Below, one piece after another: positions 33,601 through 44,471 of a DNA stretch of 64,000 bases. The DNA comes from Scedosporium boydii. Lineage: Eukaryota > Ascomycota > Sordariomycetes > Microascales > Microascaceae. Position numbers and translations under genes: made by a program. Position 1 is the stretch's first letter. Each line of letters opens with the position of its first letter. The stretch lies in contig NJFT01000020.1 in assembly GCA_002221725.1 (NCBI GenBank), positions 62,001 through 126,000 of the forward strand. The letters are read 5' to 3'. Below the pieces are notes generated by a model, which ran no database searches, was not told the origin of the DNA, and saw only the letters and a list, made by a program, of their open reading frames with translations.

Positions 33601-35562
33601 GACACGCTTCACCACGAGACTAGCCCACAAGAAGTTTCCCTGCGCCCGTGATGTTATCTCCTCCACTACCTCGGCCTTGAATCCGTCGCTAGCCAGCAAA
33701 TAGTCGATTTCCCCAACAACTGCTAGACGAATATCATGAATATTGTCAGGGATTGAGATATCGACAACTGGAATTCGCTTTCTAGCAAACTGGAAGCTTT
33801 GGGTGATGGAAGCAAGAGGCCGACTAAACATCAATATGTGAACTGGACTTCCGAAGCTAGCAGCCCTGGAAGCGAAATCTATAACTTGTTTGAAGGATTC
33901 AGACTCGTCGAGGGCATCGATGACCCAGAATATGGGCTGGTCTTTCTCGGTTCGGGTAGTAACTGACGACTCGAAAAGCGCTTCCCACACAGTCGTCGCA
34001 TCCGCCCTGTCGATCTGCAATCCAGACTGGACAACGCGGGTCAAGGCGCGGCGAAACTCGGGACTAATAAGCGCCATCTGATATGCCAAGGATCGAACCA
34101 TGTGCGCCACGGACCGTGTCTGACGACTGTCGTGCTTGAAGAAGAAATAGGCGCAATGGCGGCCTTGCTGAAGCAATGAATCAATAACGAAGGAGCAAAG
34201 AATCGATTTTCCGCTGCCGGGGGGTGCGTGCGCCCAGAGAATATGCACCGATTCACCAGAGAGCCAGGCCTCCATTTCCGGACACGACAGGAAACTAGCG
34301 CATGTTCCTGTTTTCCTCAAAGCACGGGCTGCTATATAGCTATCATGCGGTGGGCCTGACACGCCTAGTAGCGTCTGAATGTGGCGCATATCCTCATCTT
34401 CCTCCACTCGTCGAGTAGAGTCATCGGCCGGAGGGTGCAATAACGTGTTGATAACGCTACGAAGGGTCCCTACAACTGAAGTGTAGTTTGGGTCTGCGGT
34501 GCTTGTGAATTTGCAGACGTTATGGTGATTGGCAACGAGAGGCTGTGGTGTCTCGCTCGGGTAGCCCATGACCGAAGATGCTTTGTCGACGATCATTGTT
34601 GACATTGGACCAATAGGAGTCGCTAATGTTTCGTAAAACGAGAACAGACGTAGCTTAGAAGCATGATGCCGAAAAATGTCATTAAGTTCATCTATCCTGG
34701 GGCTTCTTCGGACAAGTTCGCGGACGTACTCCTTCGCCGAATATCCGCTCGCTAGTACGGCGTGAAGTACTTCGGCTAAGTCTGTTCCCCGGTGCGGTGT
34801 CGCAAGAAATAGAACTGCTTTGATGGAAGATACAATTCTGCTATACGCAGGGTCTATATTCCCATGTATGAAGGCTTTCTTAAACACTAGGCCGCCCATC
34901 GAGTGAGCAACCACAATGATAGGGACCTGGCCGAGCCGGACATCGCCCGCTTCTTCGTGCTTCATCCGAAAGAGCAGGTCGGTGGCGAAATCACTGATAG
35001 TCAACGACGACTTCTCCTTTTTGGATCTGAAATTGGAGTTATATCCGAACGACAGGATCCTGGCGGTCGGAATTTCCTGCGGAAGCCAGAGCTGGGGCCA
35101 TAGGTACTCCAGGTCCCTATCCTTGCACCATGTCCGCAGACTTGACCCTCCAAGGCCATGGATGAATATAATATCGACGGCGCGGTCCGAAGGGGAATGT
35201 AGCACAACGAGACCTAACGGGTCATCCCTTACATTTCGTGACTGTCCTCTTTTGCCTCCTTTGCGGGTGATCGAGCTGACTAGAGAAGAAAGGGTCCCTC
35301 GACGATTAGACGCTCGGTATGACTGTGTAATATGATTCAAAGGCGGATTAGGCGGAGTGTTCGCGGATAGGCTCGCGGTTGCCGAGGCATCATTCCGGGC
35401 GGACAGCAAAATTATCGTGGATGGCCGAGTGGCGGTGGGAGGACTGAGTGCCTGGGGATCCGACTCCGGGTGCGTCTCTGCTCTGTCCCCAGACTTCTTT
35501 GACGGCCGTTTCTTTTTGGCCCCGATGCCACAATGGCAACCCAATTTCAACATGCGCACCAT
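30637..35562 (-). CDS. SesB-like hydrolase / NACHT / WD40-like NLR protein
   Basis: An intronless 1641-residue protein with the tripartite layout of fungal NLR (STAND) proteins. After a low-complexity N-terminus, residues 129-375 form an alpha/beta hydrolase domain of the SesB type: FIHGLGG at 133-139, and the nucleophile elbow AHSMGG with Ser221. Residues about 385-720 form a NACHT NTPase: Walker A APPGSGKS at 446-453 and Walker B WVIDALDES at 546-554. The C-terminal third has degenerate WD40-like repeats, for example SRAL-type strands and CVAFNSD, LQCSPNG and CFSPD phrases. Such proteins are intracellular sensors: repeats bind a ligand, NACHT oligomerises, and the N-terminal domain acts as effector. 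They often control heterokaryon incompatibility or defence. All key residues are present, so it is probably functional. The ligand is unknown. Confidence 0.93.
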   Translation of the reverse strand: MVRMLKLGCHCGIGAKKKRPSKKSGDRAETHPESDPQALSPPTATRPSTIILLSARNDASATASLSANTPPNPPLNHITQSYRASNRRGTLSSLVSSITRKGGKRGQSRNVRDDPLGLVVLHSPSDRAVDIIFIHGLGGSSLRTWCKDRDLEYLWPQLWLPQEIPTARILSFGYNSNFRSKKEKSSLTISDFATDLLFRMKHEEAGDVRLGQVPIIVVAHSMGGLVFKKAFIHGNIDPAYSRIVSSIKAVLFLATPHRGTDLAEVLHAVLASGYSAKEYVRELVRRSPRIDELNDIFRHHASKLRLFSFYETLATPIGPMSTMIVDKASSVMGYPSETPQPLVANHHNVCKFTSTADPNYTSVVGTLRSVINTLLHPPADDSTRRVEEDEDMRHIQTLLGVSGPPHDSYIAARALRKTGTCASFLSCPEMEAWLSGESVHILWAHAPPGSGKSILCSFVIDSLLQQGRHCAYFFFKHDSRQTRSVAHMVRSLAYQMALISPEFRRALTRVVQSGLQIDRADATTVWEALFESSVTTRTEKDQPIFWVIDALDESESFKQVIDFASRAASFGSPVHILMFSRPLASITQSFQFARKRIPVVDISIPDNIHDIRLAVVGEIDYLLASDGFKAEVVEEITSRAQGNFLWASLVVKRVLRCHRQEQVKQVLDSTPNGMDKLYDRMFDALSSLEATEDQALAEILLLWAMYAEAPLSLDELSEAYPTQMSSILDPHYTICELSGQFVVVNANNEVVLVHHSAREYLRKAKYQLLSLEPKNANERLFCRCIEALSDRRLRRELTKGEIPKFLRYAATSWAFHLQSCHVDSDRTFDILVKFFNSPFPLSWLQYLAMSGQLLESIRTSGILTQFTRETRETNTENSSLTLIEAWAADLVKITAKFGRHLHDDPLFIYKCVPPLSPQSSIIHQKFLANPAVTLSVCGRSNLEWDDCLARVSANPSRALRLAASSQYLAVVSDRPRGTITLWDTNQFVESKIFSTGEHVWALSFNKSGSVLACYGISQTFVWKMDDGSLQMTVTNPSQERAIAFDFDDNDTITMVSDLRVVYQLSAEAGRHKQASWSRKSSDLLEESGVPEGTLLSTPSCVAFNSDCSQMAVAYRAFPLSIWNVDPPEMVARLKRTPKQGEGAVNSYTGDNHVVWHPSGNLIIGIYGQIFKWSPVDGTYEEVKGETGVVPHELQCSPNGLAFVTSDVEGSIKIYDISSMTLIYKLSSADSISRICFSPDSLRFYDIRGCYCNIWEPSCLVRLADAATEQRSDADFAAEGFWSDTDDVHPTLHSPSISFAVSESQADSKPAVCAVAAGTKSTEPIAYANETGVIEMYDPARDRRYAIAQTLFGMNVEQMVWNGNHDRLAYSLGSGAIIVKSLITTLSSGQATSFRDCYVEKGVISKRGRTRQLVFNSTGDRLLVLGTETCQVLDIPSGEVIAETNLLRNHPAAWTQHPTDSKLLICAYADKVALYSWMLERRIVRFFRSTDDKEEHPEIDGLLSSYCSKFLLLRTATTLLGRTSYNFLVLPTDSLHPGDSTSTSEYADIIKPFCLPNPTREVAQYPVGILADGRFVFLDKSLRVCSSNLLGDDKTVSRHFFLPHDWVTSSDIRLCRILRDGALLCPSKGEIVIMKSDPMTNQ

Positions 35563-37093
35563 GGTTCGCTAAAGCGAGCGGGTTGGAAGGCCACTATTGG
35601 CAGAAGATACCAGACCCAGCTTCTGACCTGCGTCTGGCTCGATTAGAGAAGGAGTAAAAGACGCAATACTCCTAACCACGGTAATCTTCCATATACAGAG
35701 CCATGCGATTTCGTGGGGCCATCCCGATATGACTTTGGTATTCAGTTGCCGCGTCGTTTTGGGGGAAGAATCATGGCAGGCAGCCGAGCCGTTGGTGGGG
35801 AAGCTCAAGAAAAAAAATAAAAGGCTGGGGATCGGGATCCCAGCAAACGATGAATGCTGATAATGGTCTGTGCACTGCAACTCCATCAATGAAGTAATTG
35901 ATCTCATAAGCGATGGACTACAACTATCGCGGGCACTATAAGTCGAGCGCTCATTTATTAAACAGGATAGGATAGTTGACAAAAGGGCCCAGGAGATCTC
36001 TCATTTCCCCTCAGGCAGTCGGCCAATAAATATAAACAAGCGAAGCTTGTCGGTCGATAACCCAGGGGTTTCTAAATTAGAATTCCCAACCACAAGAACA
36101 ATCCTGAAGTACCCAAATGGTCAGGAGCACCAATCTAAAGCGTCCAAAAAGAACGTTGACAAACACGGCAAAGGTCATGAGCTGATAGTGATAAATCCTG
36201 GGCGCTACCACGAAGGCATCGGCCACGTATCACCATCTCGGATTATGTATTTTCTCCGGAATTGACAGATTATCAACTTTTGATAGCTCCCGTATTTTTC
36301 TCGAGAATGGGTCGTCGTAAAATGACACCTTTCTGAGATTGCTCGAGGAAGCTAGAGGCACATCATCCCAACACTCCAGGTTCGAGCCACCTTGCGTTTT
36401 GCGCGTCCTCTCGGTCTCGGAAATCTGCAGAGTTGGACCTCTAATTTAAATTATGAAGTAGACTCCACAAAGTTCGGGGTATTCCATGGTATAGTGATCA
36501 TTTCTAACTTGATAGGGGGGAAATCACAAAGTAATACATCCTCCATGACCTGGTGACGCGATAGTAGTTTCGACCTTTGTGGATATCTTGGGAAAGGACT
36601 TCGTTTCTTTCCCTGCAGATCTTCGAAAGACCGCCGATCTCTTGGGCGATATCTCGCTGTCTTATATCTATTGGAGATGGAGTACGCTATGTATTTTCGG
36701 GGTGGAGGTAAAGGAGGCGTTTAAACTCAATGGAAGCGGCATAGAAATAGAGGCACTGAATGACGATATTCGGGTTGACTCGTGGAATCTACCCTGGGCA
36801 ACATCAGGTGCTGTTGTGAGGGCTGGCATTACCGTTGGTTTATGAAAAGATGAAAAACTAATACAACCTATCATACATCTTTCTAAGTGCCTGAGCCTTA
36901 CTATTCCACGTCCCAGCTCTCACTGCCACCATGTCTCGATGAGTACTAATCTGGAAGCTCTTGGCTGAAGCGATCAAGAATCTTCTGTCTTTCTCCGCTT
37001 GTTATGCATGGCAGCCTCGATCCTCGCGCTCTCCGCCTCAAATTCTCTTTTTGCATTGGCGAACGGCGGCGTCACAAACCGCCTCCCCACTAT
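35563..37093. other. Intergenic region
   Basis: Holds the promoter of the NLR gene at its left side. The frames at 36047-36265 and 36579-36845 (plus, 88 codons) have no features I recognise. Nothing else supportable. Confidence 0.4.
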
Positions 37094-38394
37094 CTAACAG
37101 CTCCTTTTACTCGCCGCTAGGTATACAACTCGGCTTTGGTCCGTGGGAGTCCAGTACCCGCTTCCCCCAGCCCGAGATATCTCTTCCCTAGCCCACCACG
37201 TGGCCGCAAACTCGTCGCTCGGCTCGTATCTCTGGGGAGGTAGGGACGGCGGAACGAACGGTTTGTCGAACAGCGCTATATTGTCGAGGCGCTCTTTGTC
37301 GCGGAACACATAGCCCCACCTCCGCAAAACCTCCCGACTGCGGCGGTAAACTTTCATGTTCGGTCGACGAATGGCGTAGGCCCATTCCCAGGCGCGTCGA
37401 GGTCCGAGGTCCGGGTCGATATACGGCGGAAAATTTGGGAAGCGAGTTGGGAAGCGGCGCGCAAGGCCTTCGTAGAAGAAGTTGCCCTTCCGCGGCGGAC
37501 CGCTCCGTTTATACAGGAGCTCATGGCGGGCCTCGTACGTCTCTGCTGTGGCAAGACGGCAAACCGAGGATAGGTCAGTGGACAAGATGGCCTGAATCTC
37601 GGGCGACGCCAAGTTCATTGCTGGTTCGACCTCGATGGCGCCCCACGCGACGTCATGGTAGACGACGTCATCATAGGCTGGGGTTAAATTAATAAATACT
37701 CACAACAATATTTCTTGGGTGGAGTTGGGGGGATACACTTACCGGGCTGGACTTGGTGGAAGAGGAAATCGTGAATGCACCCGAGCTGCTCGAGCTCCCA
37801 AGGGCAAAAGGTGGAAAAGAAGTGGAATCTGCCGACCGATTCAGCCGAGCGGCGGTGGCGGCTGCGGAAGAGGCTGCAGAAGGTCTCAAAGAGGTAGAAT
37901 GCACGTTCGACCCGGGCACGCTCGGTCGCTGTCAATGTAGACATTCCCTCTGGTGAGGCGGCGTCCACCCACTGGGCGAACCGTGCAGTAAACGCCTTAA
38001 CAGTAGCGCTCAGTCTGGCAACAGCTATGGCTTTGCCAAGATCGCTAAAAGGGGGCACTGGCCTTCCGATTCGGAAATGTTCGGCGCAGAAAGCTTGGAT
38101 GCCTTCAGACGTAAATGGGAAGACGCGGGTCTTGGCGGCCGCCTCTGCCTCTATCGCGGCGAGAGCGTCAAAAATGATGTCAACCCCGACATGTTTAACC
38201 AATACACGCGATAGTATTGTCATTTTTCTCTCTAGAAACGCGTTGTTGAAAGCGCGTGTAGCTAGGATAGCCGACAGCAGCGAAGGCAGGTCGTCGAGCA
38301 TGGAGAGGATGGCGACAAATATCTCCACCGGGAGACGGAGGATGGGCGGCTCCGGCGGCGCATCCAGCTCCATCGTGTCACTTTTCCCCGTCAT
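37094..38394 (-). CDS. F-box-like protein
   Basis: Two exons, 38394-37743 and 37677-37094, with a 65-nt GTAAGT...CCCCAG intron, encode 411 residues in frame. Residues about 16-60 (PPILRLPVEIFVAILSMLDDL and the following ATRAFNNAFL) match the fungal F-box pattern, where the LP-x-E-I motif starts the domain that binds Skp1 in SCF ubiquitin ligases. The rest is alpha-helical and Arg/Tyr-rich without repeats I can identify, as in many fungal F-box proteins of unknown target. An alternative start is Met8. It lies downstream of the NLR gene on the same strand but 1.5 kb away, so it is transcribed separately. Confidence 0.8.
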
Positions 38395-39713
38395 GGTCGC
38401 CGGTGTTGCTCGTCGAGCTTAACCTGGGTATTTGGGTGTTGAGGGTTGGTTGGCTTGGGAATGATGGTTTGATGGAGGACGATGAAGAGATGGACATTGT
38501 TGGGCAAAACTGTCGGTATTAAATATGGGACGTGCCACGGCCTCATGAGCCAACTGAAAGGTAATATGGGTGGAATGAATATGCATGCGTAGAGTTGCGA
38601 AAATCATTCATATACCCCAATCCTGCTAACTGGATCTACAGCCCCAATATCATACCTTATTAGTATCTATGTCTTTTCTTTCAACCTTTGAAGTCGAAGT
38701 CTCTCGGGGATAGATCAAGCCAAACTTATTTTCTGAGCGACCGAGGAAACAAGCAAGGCCTTGGCTGCATCTCCAAATGCGGGGGGTTGTAGGCAGCACC
38801 TGGAGCTAAACGACATCCATCATTGGACGTCTCGGACCTCGTCCACGTTGAGCGAAGTGTGCATGCAGGTGAGCGAAATTTCCCAGTCCTGTAAATTCTA
38901 CGATGATTAAAATCTCAAAGTCTTCAATAGCCCGGCGCGATTTGCTGGTGTTATGTATCTCCTGGTTGAGAAGAGAACAGGCGAAAAGCATCTCGGCGTG
39001 TTTCGTAGCACCACTAAACTTAGGCAAGAAACCAAGCAAAGTAGTTAAGCAGACGGGATGATCCCTACCTTATGGGTGGCTAGTATTATAATACGTATAG
39101 ATAAATAGAAGAAGAGTGTCCCGGCACCCAGGGCGGGCTTGAGATTCGTATTTACCTCTGAGATGGCGTTCCCTTGCCACTCGAAGAGACTGAGAAGACA
39201 AAAACGCCTCAAGTGTCTCCTTTTTCGCCTTTCTATTAATATTGACCTCTCCAACGCACCTGCGCCATGATATATATCGAGGGCATTTCTTTGAGTTCAC
39301 GCTCGGCCGAGGCTCAGTACTAAGGTAAGCCCTAGGAAATACGGACTTACGGCAAATACGTATTGCTTCTCGCCTCCAGCACCAACGTTTTCGAATGTCC
39401 TTGAGACGCGTTCAACCAGTTTTGATGTCAAAGGATTGGTTCCTGCATCTTTATTAACTGACAAATTGGGAAAGTGGTCTAGTCCCATGCAATAGGTTGT
39501 CGGGGCAATGAAAATATATTGCTAATGCCCAACCAAGCCATTGAGCCGATTCTCCAGGCAGCCAAATTATCGCCGTCGTGAAAAGTCTACATAAGAGCAG
39601 GAGTCCGCGTCGAAGAAAACTTACCATTCAAATAATTCCATTGAATATCCTCTTTCTCCCTCATCTCATATTCAACTGAAGGATAAAACATCTCTCCAGA
39701 GATTTCCACAGGC
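38395..39713. other. Intergenic, possible unresolved multi-exon minus-strand gene
   Basis: On the minus strand an ATG at 39488 opens a 46-codon segment ending in a clean GTAAGT donor at 39350. Further open segments lie at 39300-39150 and 39028-38806, with several plausible donors and acceptors between. I could not join them in one frame, so I list this only as a candidate. The last 100 bases are pyrimidine-rich and probably form the leader of the kinesin gene. Confidence 0.3.
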
Positions 39714-41647
39714 ATGGACCAATTCTTGCTTGACAATACCCAAGCCTATGAGAAGCTAGTCGGGGCATTCAAACCCGCCGCTAAACCCCAAGACAAAAAA
39801 GATGGCGGTCGAAACACGGACATCATCATCGCCAGCCGTTTACGGCCCATGCTTGAAGATGAGATTGCTGCAGGCCTAGTTCCAGGAGTCCTTCCTCGAA
39901 AGGATGATGATCTCAATGTTGACCTGCACGACTTGAGAAAGACTGTCCGAGGCACACCAGCATTAAACGTAAGCGCTGCAGGCCCAATGTTTCGGTACCT
40001 CGAATATTGACCTATTATGTCTGCATATAGTCCTCTAGCTTCCGCCTTGACAAAGTATTCAACTCGGAAGACTCTACAGACAGCATTTTCGAAGACCTTG
40101 TCCAGCCTCTCATTCCCTGGGCGTGGGGAGGCGGTGTGAGCACAATGTTCGCTTACGGCCAGACGGGCTCTGGAAAGACTTTTACCGTCAGCGGGCTGCA
40201 GCGTCTTGCTGCTTCGACCCTAATGGACGGTTCTCTAGACGGCGCCAGAAACGTCTCCATTTCCATCCTCGAACTCGCAGGAAACTCTGCCTTTGGTACA
40301 CTCACTCCCTGCCTTGCCTGTATAGCTTCTTTCTAATAACGATGCAGACCTCCTCAACTCCCGCAAACCGGTTTCCATCCTTGAAGACTCATTCGGCTCA
40401 ACACACTTCGCAGGAGCCACTGAACACTCCGTCAAGGACCTGCCCACGCTCCTCTCCCACATCGACCACGCCGCCTCCTTCCGCAGCACGGCCTCGACAC
40501 TGAAGAACGACGCCTCCTCACGCTCGCACGCCATTTGTCGCATCCGCCTCGAGAACCCTGCCATCCCGCAATCCGAGGACGGCCTTCTCTACCTCATCGA
40601 CCTGGCCGGTTCAGAGGCAGCCAGGGATGTAGTTGCGCACTCAGCTGAGAGGATGAAAGAAGCTCGAGAGATCAATGCGTCACTCTCCGTGTTGAAAGAT
40701 TGTATCCGCGGACGAGCGATGCTGGACCTGGCGGAGACGGGAGGCAAAGTGTCTGTCAAAGCCAAGACGCACATCCCCTTCCGGCAGAGCACCTTGACCA
40801 AGGTGCTGAAGCATGTTTTTGACCCGGCGGGGATGAGGAGCTGTCGCACGGTGGTGGTGGCGTGTGTGAACCCGAGCTTTGCGGATGTGGCGGCCAGCAA
40901 GAATACGTTGAGATACGCCGAGATGCTGCGCGTTCCTGTGCCGAAGAGAGATGCGGCAGCGTATAACCCCTCGAGGCCCGTCACATGGCCCAATGATAAA
41001 CTCCAAGAATGGATTGAAAAGAACGTGAGTGTATCCGTTTTCGACGAGCGTAACTGGTTTCTTTGTCTAACATTTACCAGTCTGGCTCGCCCGCAATATC
41101 AGGCCCTCTCCTCGCTCCATTCGAAACGGGCCACCAACTCCTACGAATCCCCGTCCCAGAATTCGTCTCCCGATGTCTCAAAACTCCCGGCGTAACCATC
41201 GACCAGGCCCAAGCTTTCCAAGCCAAATTCTGGCGCCTGCACGTTGACTCGCGCAGCCCCGCATCCAGCAAACCCAAAGATGATGCGGCTAAGAAGGCCG
41301 AGCAGGATTACGCAGACAGCGCGGGAGTATCGAGTCGGGATTCACGCCCGGAGATGGCTAGCGTGCCGTTCAAGGAGCGTATTCGGCCGGGTATGGTAGT
41401 GGAATGGAAGCCGCCGTATATTGTTACGGATGGCATCCGACCCTTGGCTCTGATACTTTCATCGGTGGAGAGAAGCGGAGAAGGCGAGGAGAAAAAGTAC
41501 ACGTGTGCTCAGGTGGCGCCGGGATTTATGCATGGGTCACTGGAGGTTTATATTTGGAGGCAAGTCGAGGTGCGTGTTGGGGCGATGCTGAAGGAGGTGT
41601 TGCTAGAGTATGATGTTGGTACGCGGTATTATTATGAGACGCTGTAG
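39714..41647 (+). CDS. Compact kinesin motor protein
   Basis: Four exons (39714-39968, 40031-40295, 40348-41024, 41081-41647) join across three short introns (62, 52 and 56 nt) in one frame and encode 587 residues. All kinesin motor signatures are present: P-loop GQTGSGKT at 128-135, switch I NDASSRSH at 227-234, switch II DLAGSE at 258-263, and the alpha-4 INASLSVLKDCI segment. The motor hydrolyses ATP to move along or depolymerise microtubules. The sequence around the P-loop and the motif TEHSVKD recall kinesin-13 types, but this is weak. The motor begins almost at the N-terminus. After it comes a 190-residue tail without coiled coil, ending in a beta-rich segment (MVVEWKPPY and CAQVAPGFMHG). 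This tail is not a standard kinesin tail. The protein is short for the family. Confidence 0.88.
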
Positions 41648-42691
41648 ATTAGACAAGCCTCATCAAGGACAACCGCCGACTCTCCGTGACGGCTTGGCCG
41701 TCCCCGACCAGTATGTGTTGATAGATATGAAGCTCAAGGTAAATGTTAATTGTCCAATCGAATCAAGGAGAGTATTCCTTCAGCGGCTCCGAACCACAGC
41801 TCAAGCTCTTACTACTGACCGAAAGTCCCGGGAGAGTTACCTAAACGCCTACTCTATATCTGAGCAGTCCGAAGTAACGCAAAGGAATTCTTAGCAGCGC
41901 GCCTTGGCGTCGGTTATCGAGACCGAGCGCCAAACAACCCTGGGACGGCTGCATTGCAAAAGCTCACTCATTGGTGCCCAGCATTACTTCGTATCGAACT
42001 TTTCAATATAGCTGACAAGGAGGATCGGAATGAGACAACGGCGACGGCCTCGATATGCTGAACGAGCCCATGCTTCAATGCCCCTTCAATACCCGTGCAC
42101 ATTCCTCCCTAGTATGGTAGTTAGGGCCTCGAGACCAACTTCTATAAGGAACGTGACCTGTTGAGTCCAATCCAGACCGGACAATGGAGGATAGCAGTAC
42201 CTCCCTGCACTCGTCCCGACAGCGGCCTCGGGAATGTACGTCCCCTCCGCATTGGGTCCTTTATCTGCTGGGATTCTTCTTTGTCACTGACCGGCGCCGT
42301 TTCCAGCGGCAGCCTGCTTTGTTCCCTTCAGGTCCGGGCTTTGGTTTGTTCTGATATCCGTCTCTGGGAATGCACCCATTCCAACTGTGGCCTATTCGGG
42401 CAGGAGGCACCTTTCCAGATACAAGGCGGCCGCCTATGCATTCCACACTTCCTGACCTCGCACTTCGTCCCCCGTTCCTTTATAAGAGGTAGAAGATGCT
42501 AGTACGTCCACTTGCAGCAGTTATATTTAAAACACCTTGAGCTCTCCCTTCACCGTTGGCTATGATCACAAGTCCGGGACACAACGTAACGCCCTAAGCA
42601 CTCAAGCCCTCAAGGCTTCTCGCCTTCACCCTATGAAACCTGGAATAGTTCATCAAATCCTATCTGCTCTTCCTCCCGCTAAGCATTCACA
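41648..42691. other. Intergenic region
   Basis: No supportable gene; the frames at 41610-41894 and 42161-42502 are featureless. The sequence from 42500 on is pyrimidine-rich and likely includes the promoter and leader of the secreted-protein gene at 42692. Confidence 0.4.
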
Positions 42692-43183
42692 ATGGTTACT
42701 ATTAAGGCGGCTCTTCTCCTTGCCATAGCTACCGCCGTCTACGCCTCTCCCCTCTCTTCCGATACTTCCGACGTTGGCTTCCACGCCAGCTTCAATGCGA
42801 CCCTCGCAGCGCGATATCTAGATCGTGACACGGAGACGGCCGGGCCCTGTAAGCAGGGTAAATGCCCCGACTACAATCAGACCTTCGACCTGATGAACAC
42901 CTACGAATCAGGGCAACGATACGAAATTCGCGTCAAAGACTGTGGCAAGTGTTATAAGAAGAGAGTCGGCCGGAATGGCAGCGGATGCTACGACTATACT
43001 GCGTGCAAGATCAAAAAGACAATCTGCGTTGATCCTGTCATGAACCGGGCCCATCGCGTCCAGAAGGACAATAACGAAAAGACCTGCTATCGCATGAAGC
43101 CCGTTGGCTTAGGTGGCTGCGATATGTATATCAAACAAGTCAACCTTTGGACGCCTGAGTCCGAGATTCCCTGCAACTGGTGA
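42692..43183 (+). CDS. Secreted ten-Cys basic protein
   Basis: An intronless 163-residue frame begins with a signal peptide (MVTIKAALLLAIATAVYA) and ends CNW. A short acidic segment up to about residue 50 could be a propeptide. The mature region from about residue 53 contains ten cysteines, including GPCKQGKC, DCGKC and SGCYDYTACKIKKTIC, and many Lys, Arg and Tyr residues, so it is small, basic and disulfide-rich. There are N-glycosylation sequons at FNAT, YNQT and RNGS. Such features fit an extracellular antimicrobial-like or effector-like protein, but I do not recognise the family and assign no activity. A diverged direct repeat begins about 340 bases downstream. Confidence 0.8.
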   Translation: MVTIKAALLLAIATAVYASPLSSDTSDVGFHASFNATLAARYLDRDTETAGPCKQGKCPDYNQTFDLMNTYESGQRYEIRVKDCGKCYKKRVGRNGSGCYDYTACKIKKTICVDPVMNRAHRVQKDNNEKTCYRMKPVGLGGCDMYIKQVNLWTPESEIPCNW

Positions 43184-43519
43184 GAAAAGTGGTAGACGGT
43201 GGCTTTGCGAGGGAAGGTCGCAAGGTTGATGGCGAATATGTTGGGGGGAAGGCGATTCTCAAGAGGTGGCTGGTCGGGTTGAAGGATATCTACCTAACGA
43301 AGGGAGGACGACTCGATGATGCCTTCGCTCTCTAGTGTCACTGAGACAGGGAGAACAGGGGCGTATCTCCAGCAGCGAATTGGTGGTATAGAAGCTCGTT
43401 AGAAGAATAAATTCGCTCGATAATAGGAGGAGAAGGATGTAATTAGTGTTTCTTTTCCCAAACAAATGTAAGAGGTGCCTTTCTCTTCTTTCCTGCACTA
43501 CAAATGATAATGGCTTGGT

Positions 43520-43990
43520 GTTTTCCTTCATCACGATTATTATTTTATAAGCATTATCTCCTTTTGGAAGCAACATTCCCCGTTTCGTTGTATTCGTTGC
43601 TTCAACCCCCCCTGTTAGAAAGATTTCCTCTTGTGACTTTGTTCATCTACCGAGGTATGCAACTGTGGGATGATCTCGACAAGAACACCATGCTCCGTCG
43701 TGTTTTTCTCCGCGGGGTGGAAGCGGTCGTTGAAGCGGGAACCGGCTTTTGTATTTCCCGTCGAATTGGAAAGATCTACACAGGTAAAGGGACGCTGAAA
43801 TTAAACTGAATGGTCTCAGGGGAGGTCGATACCGAGGTGGACACCAGATCGGGTTTCTGTTATTAGAGCGAAAATCTTCATCATCCAGGACTGCGCCATT
43901 TCCTTCATTGGGCCCGAGCAGGTCTCACTTTCGCCAGGGCAAGCGTGAGCAAGGGTAGGTCAGGCCAGCGAGGCGGTCACTGTTTTACAC
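43520..43990 (+). repeat. Dispersed direct repeat, copy A
   Basis: Aligns in the same orientation with 47355-47820. Shared blocks in order include TTCATCACGATTAT, ACATTCCCCGTTTCGTTGT, GATGATCTCGACAAG versus AATGATCTCGACAAG, GGCTGTTGAAGC-like sequence, GAGCGAAAAT, and CTCACTTTCGCCAG followed by GTGAGCAAGGGTA. The copies differ by substitutions and by indels of up to tens of bases. No transposase or polymerase frame is seen. Confidence 0.8.
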
Positions 43991-44471
43991 ATTGCCGTCT
44001 GCAAATCTCTTCACAAAATGGACTACGCTATGATGGTCGCCTAATTGCAGCCTGAAGAGATACTTACACTTAAGGCTACTTTGTAAGTGGACTATGTAAC
44101 TTTTGGGTTTTCTTGGATGGAATCTTAGCGTTCTAATAATCTATAGAAGCTGAACATCAATGGCTTTTACAGTACTCCGCCTGTAAAGAAATGTAGCACT
44201 CTGACAGGTCCGTTACTAGCCCAGGGGAGTCTGCAATCTCGAATACACTGCCTCCTGCACTATCTCAGTATTTGGAAAGTTTTTGAGGCGGATACTATCC
44301 TTGCGCATAAGCTAAGCCACCCGCCCTGTAATAGACGTAACCCCGCCCCTCGTTGCCTCGCGGGCGCTCGTGGCGGTCTAGGTATTAATATGCTGCCCAA
44401 TCTCTTAAAATTAGTGTTTCTAAAGAATCCACGCAGTGTTTAGTCAATTCGTGGCATACCTAGCTGCGAAC
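43991..44471. other. Non-coding stretch
   Basis: Interrupted in all frames. No recognisable elements apart from the upstream end of the small membrane-protein gene. Confidence 0.4.

Noticed and set aside
36579..36845. 88-codon plus-strand frame
   Set aside because: No signal peptide, motif or homologue pattern recognised; isolated in non-coding DNA.
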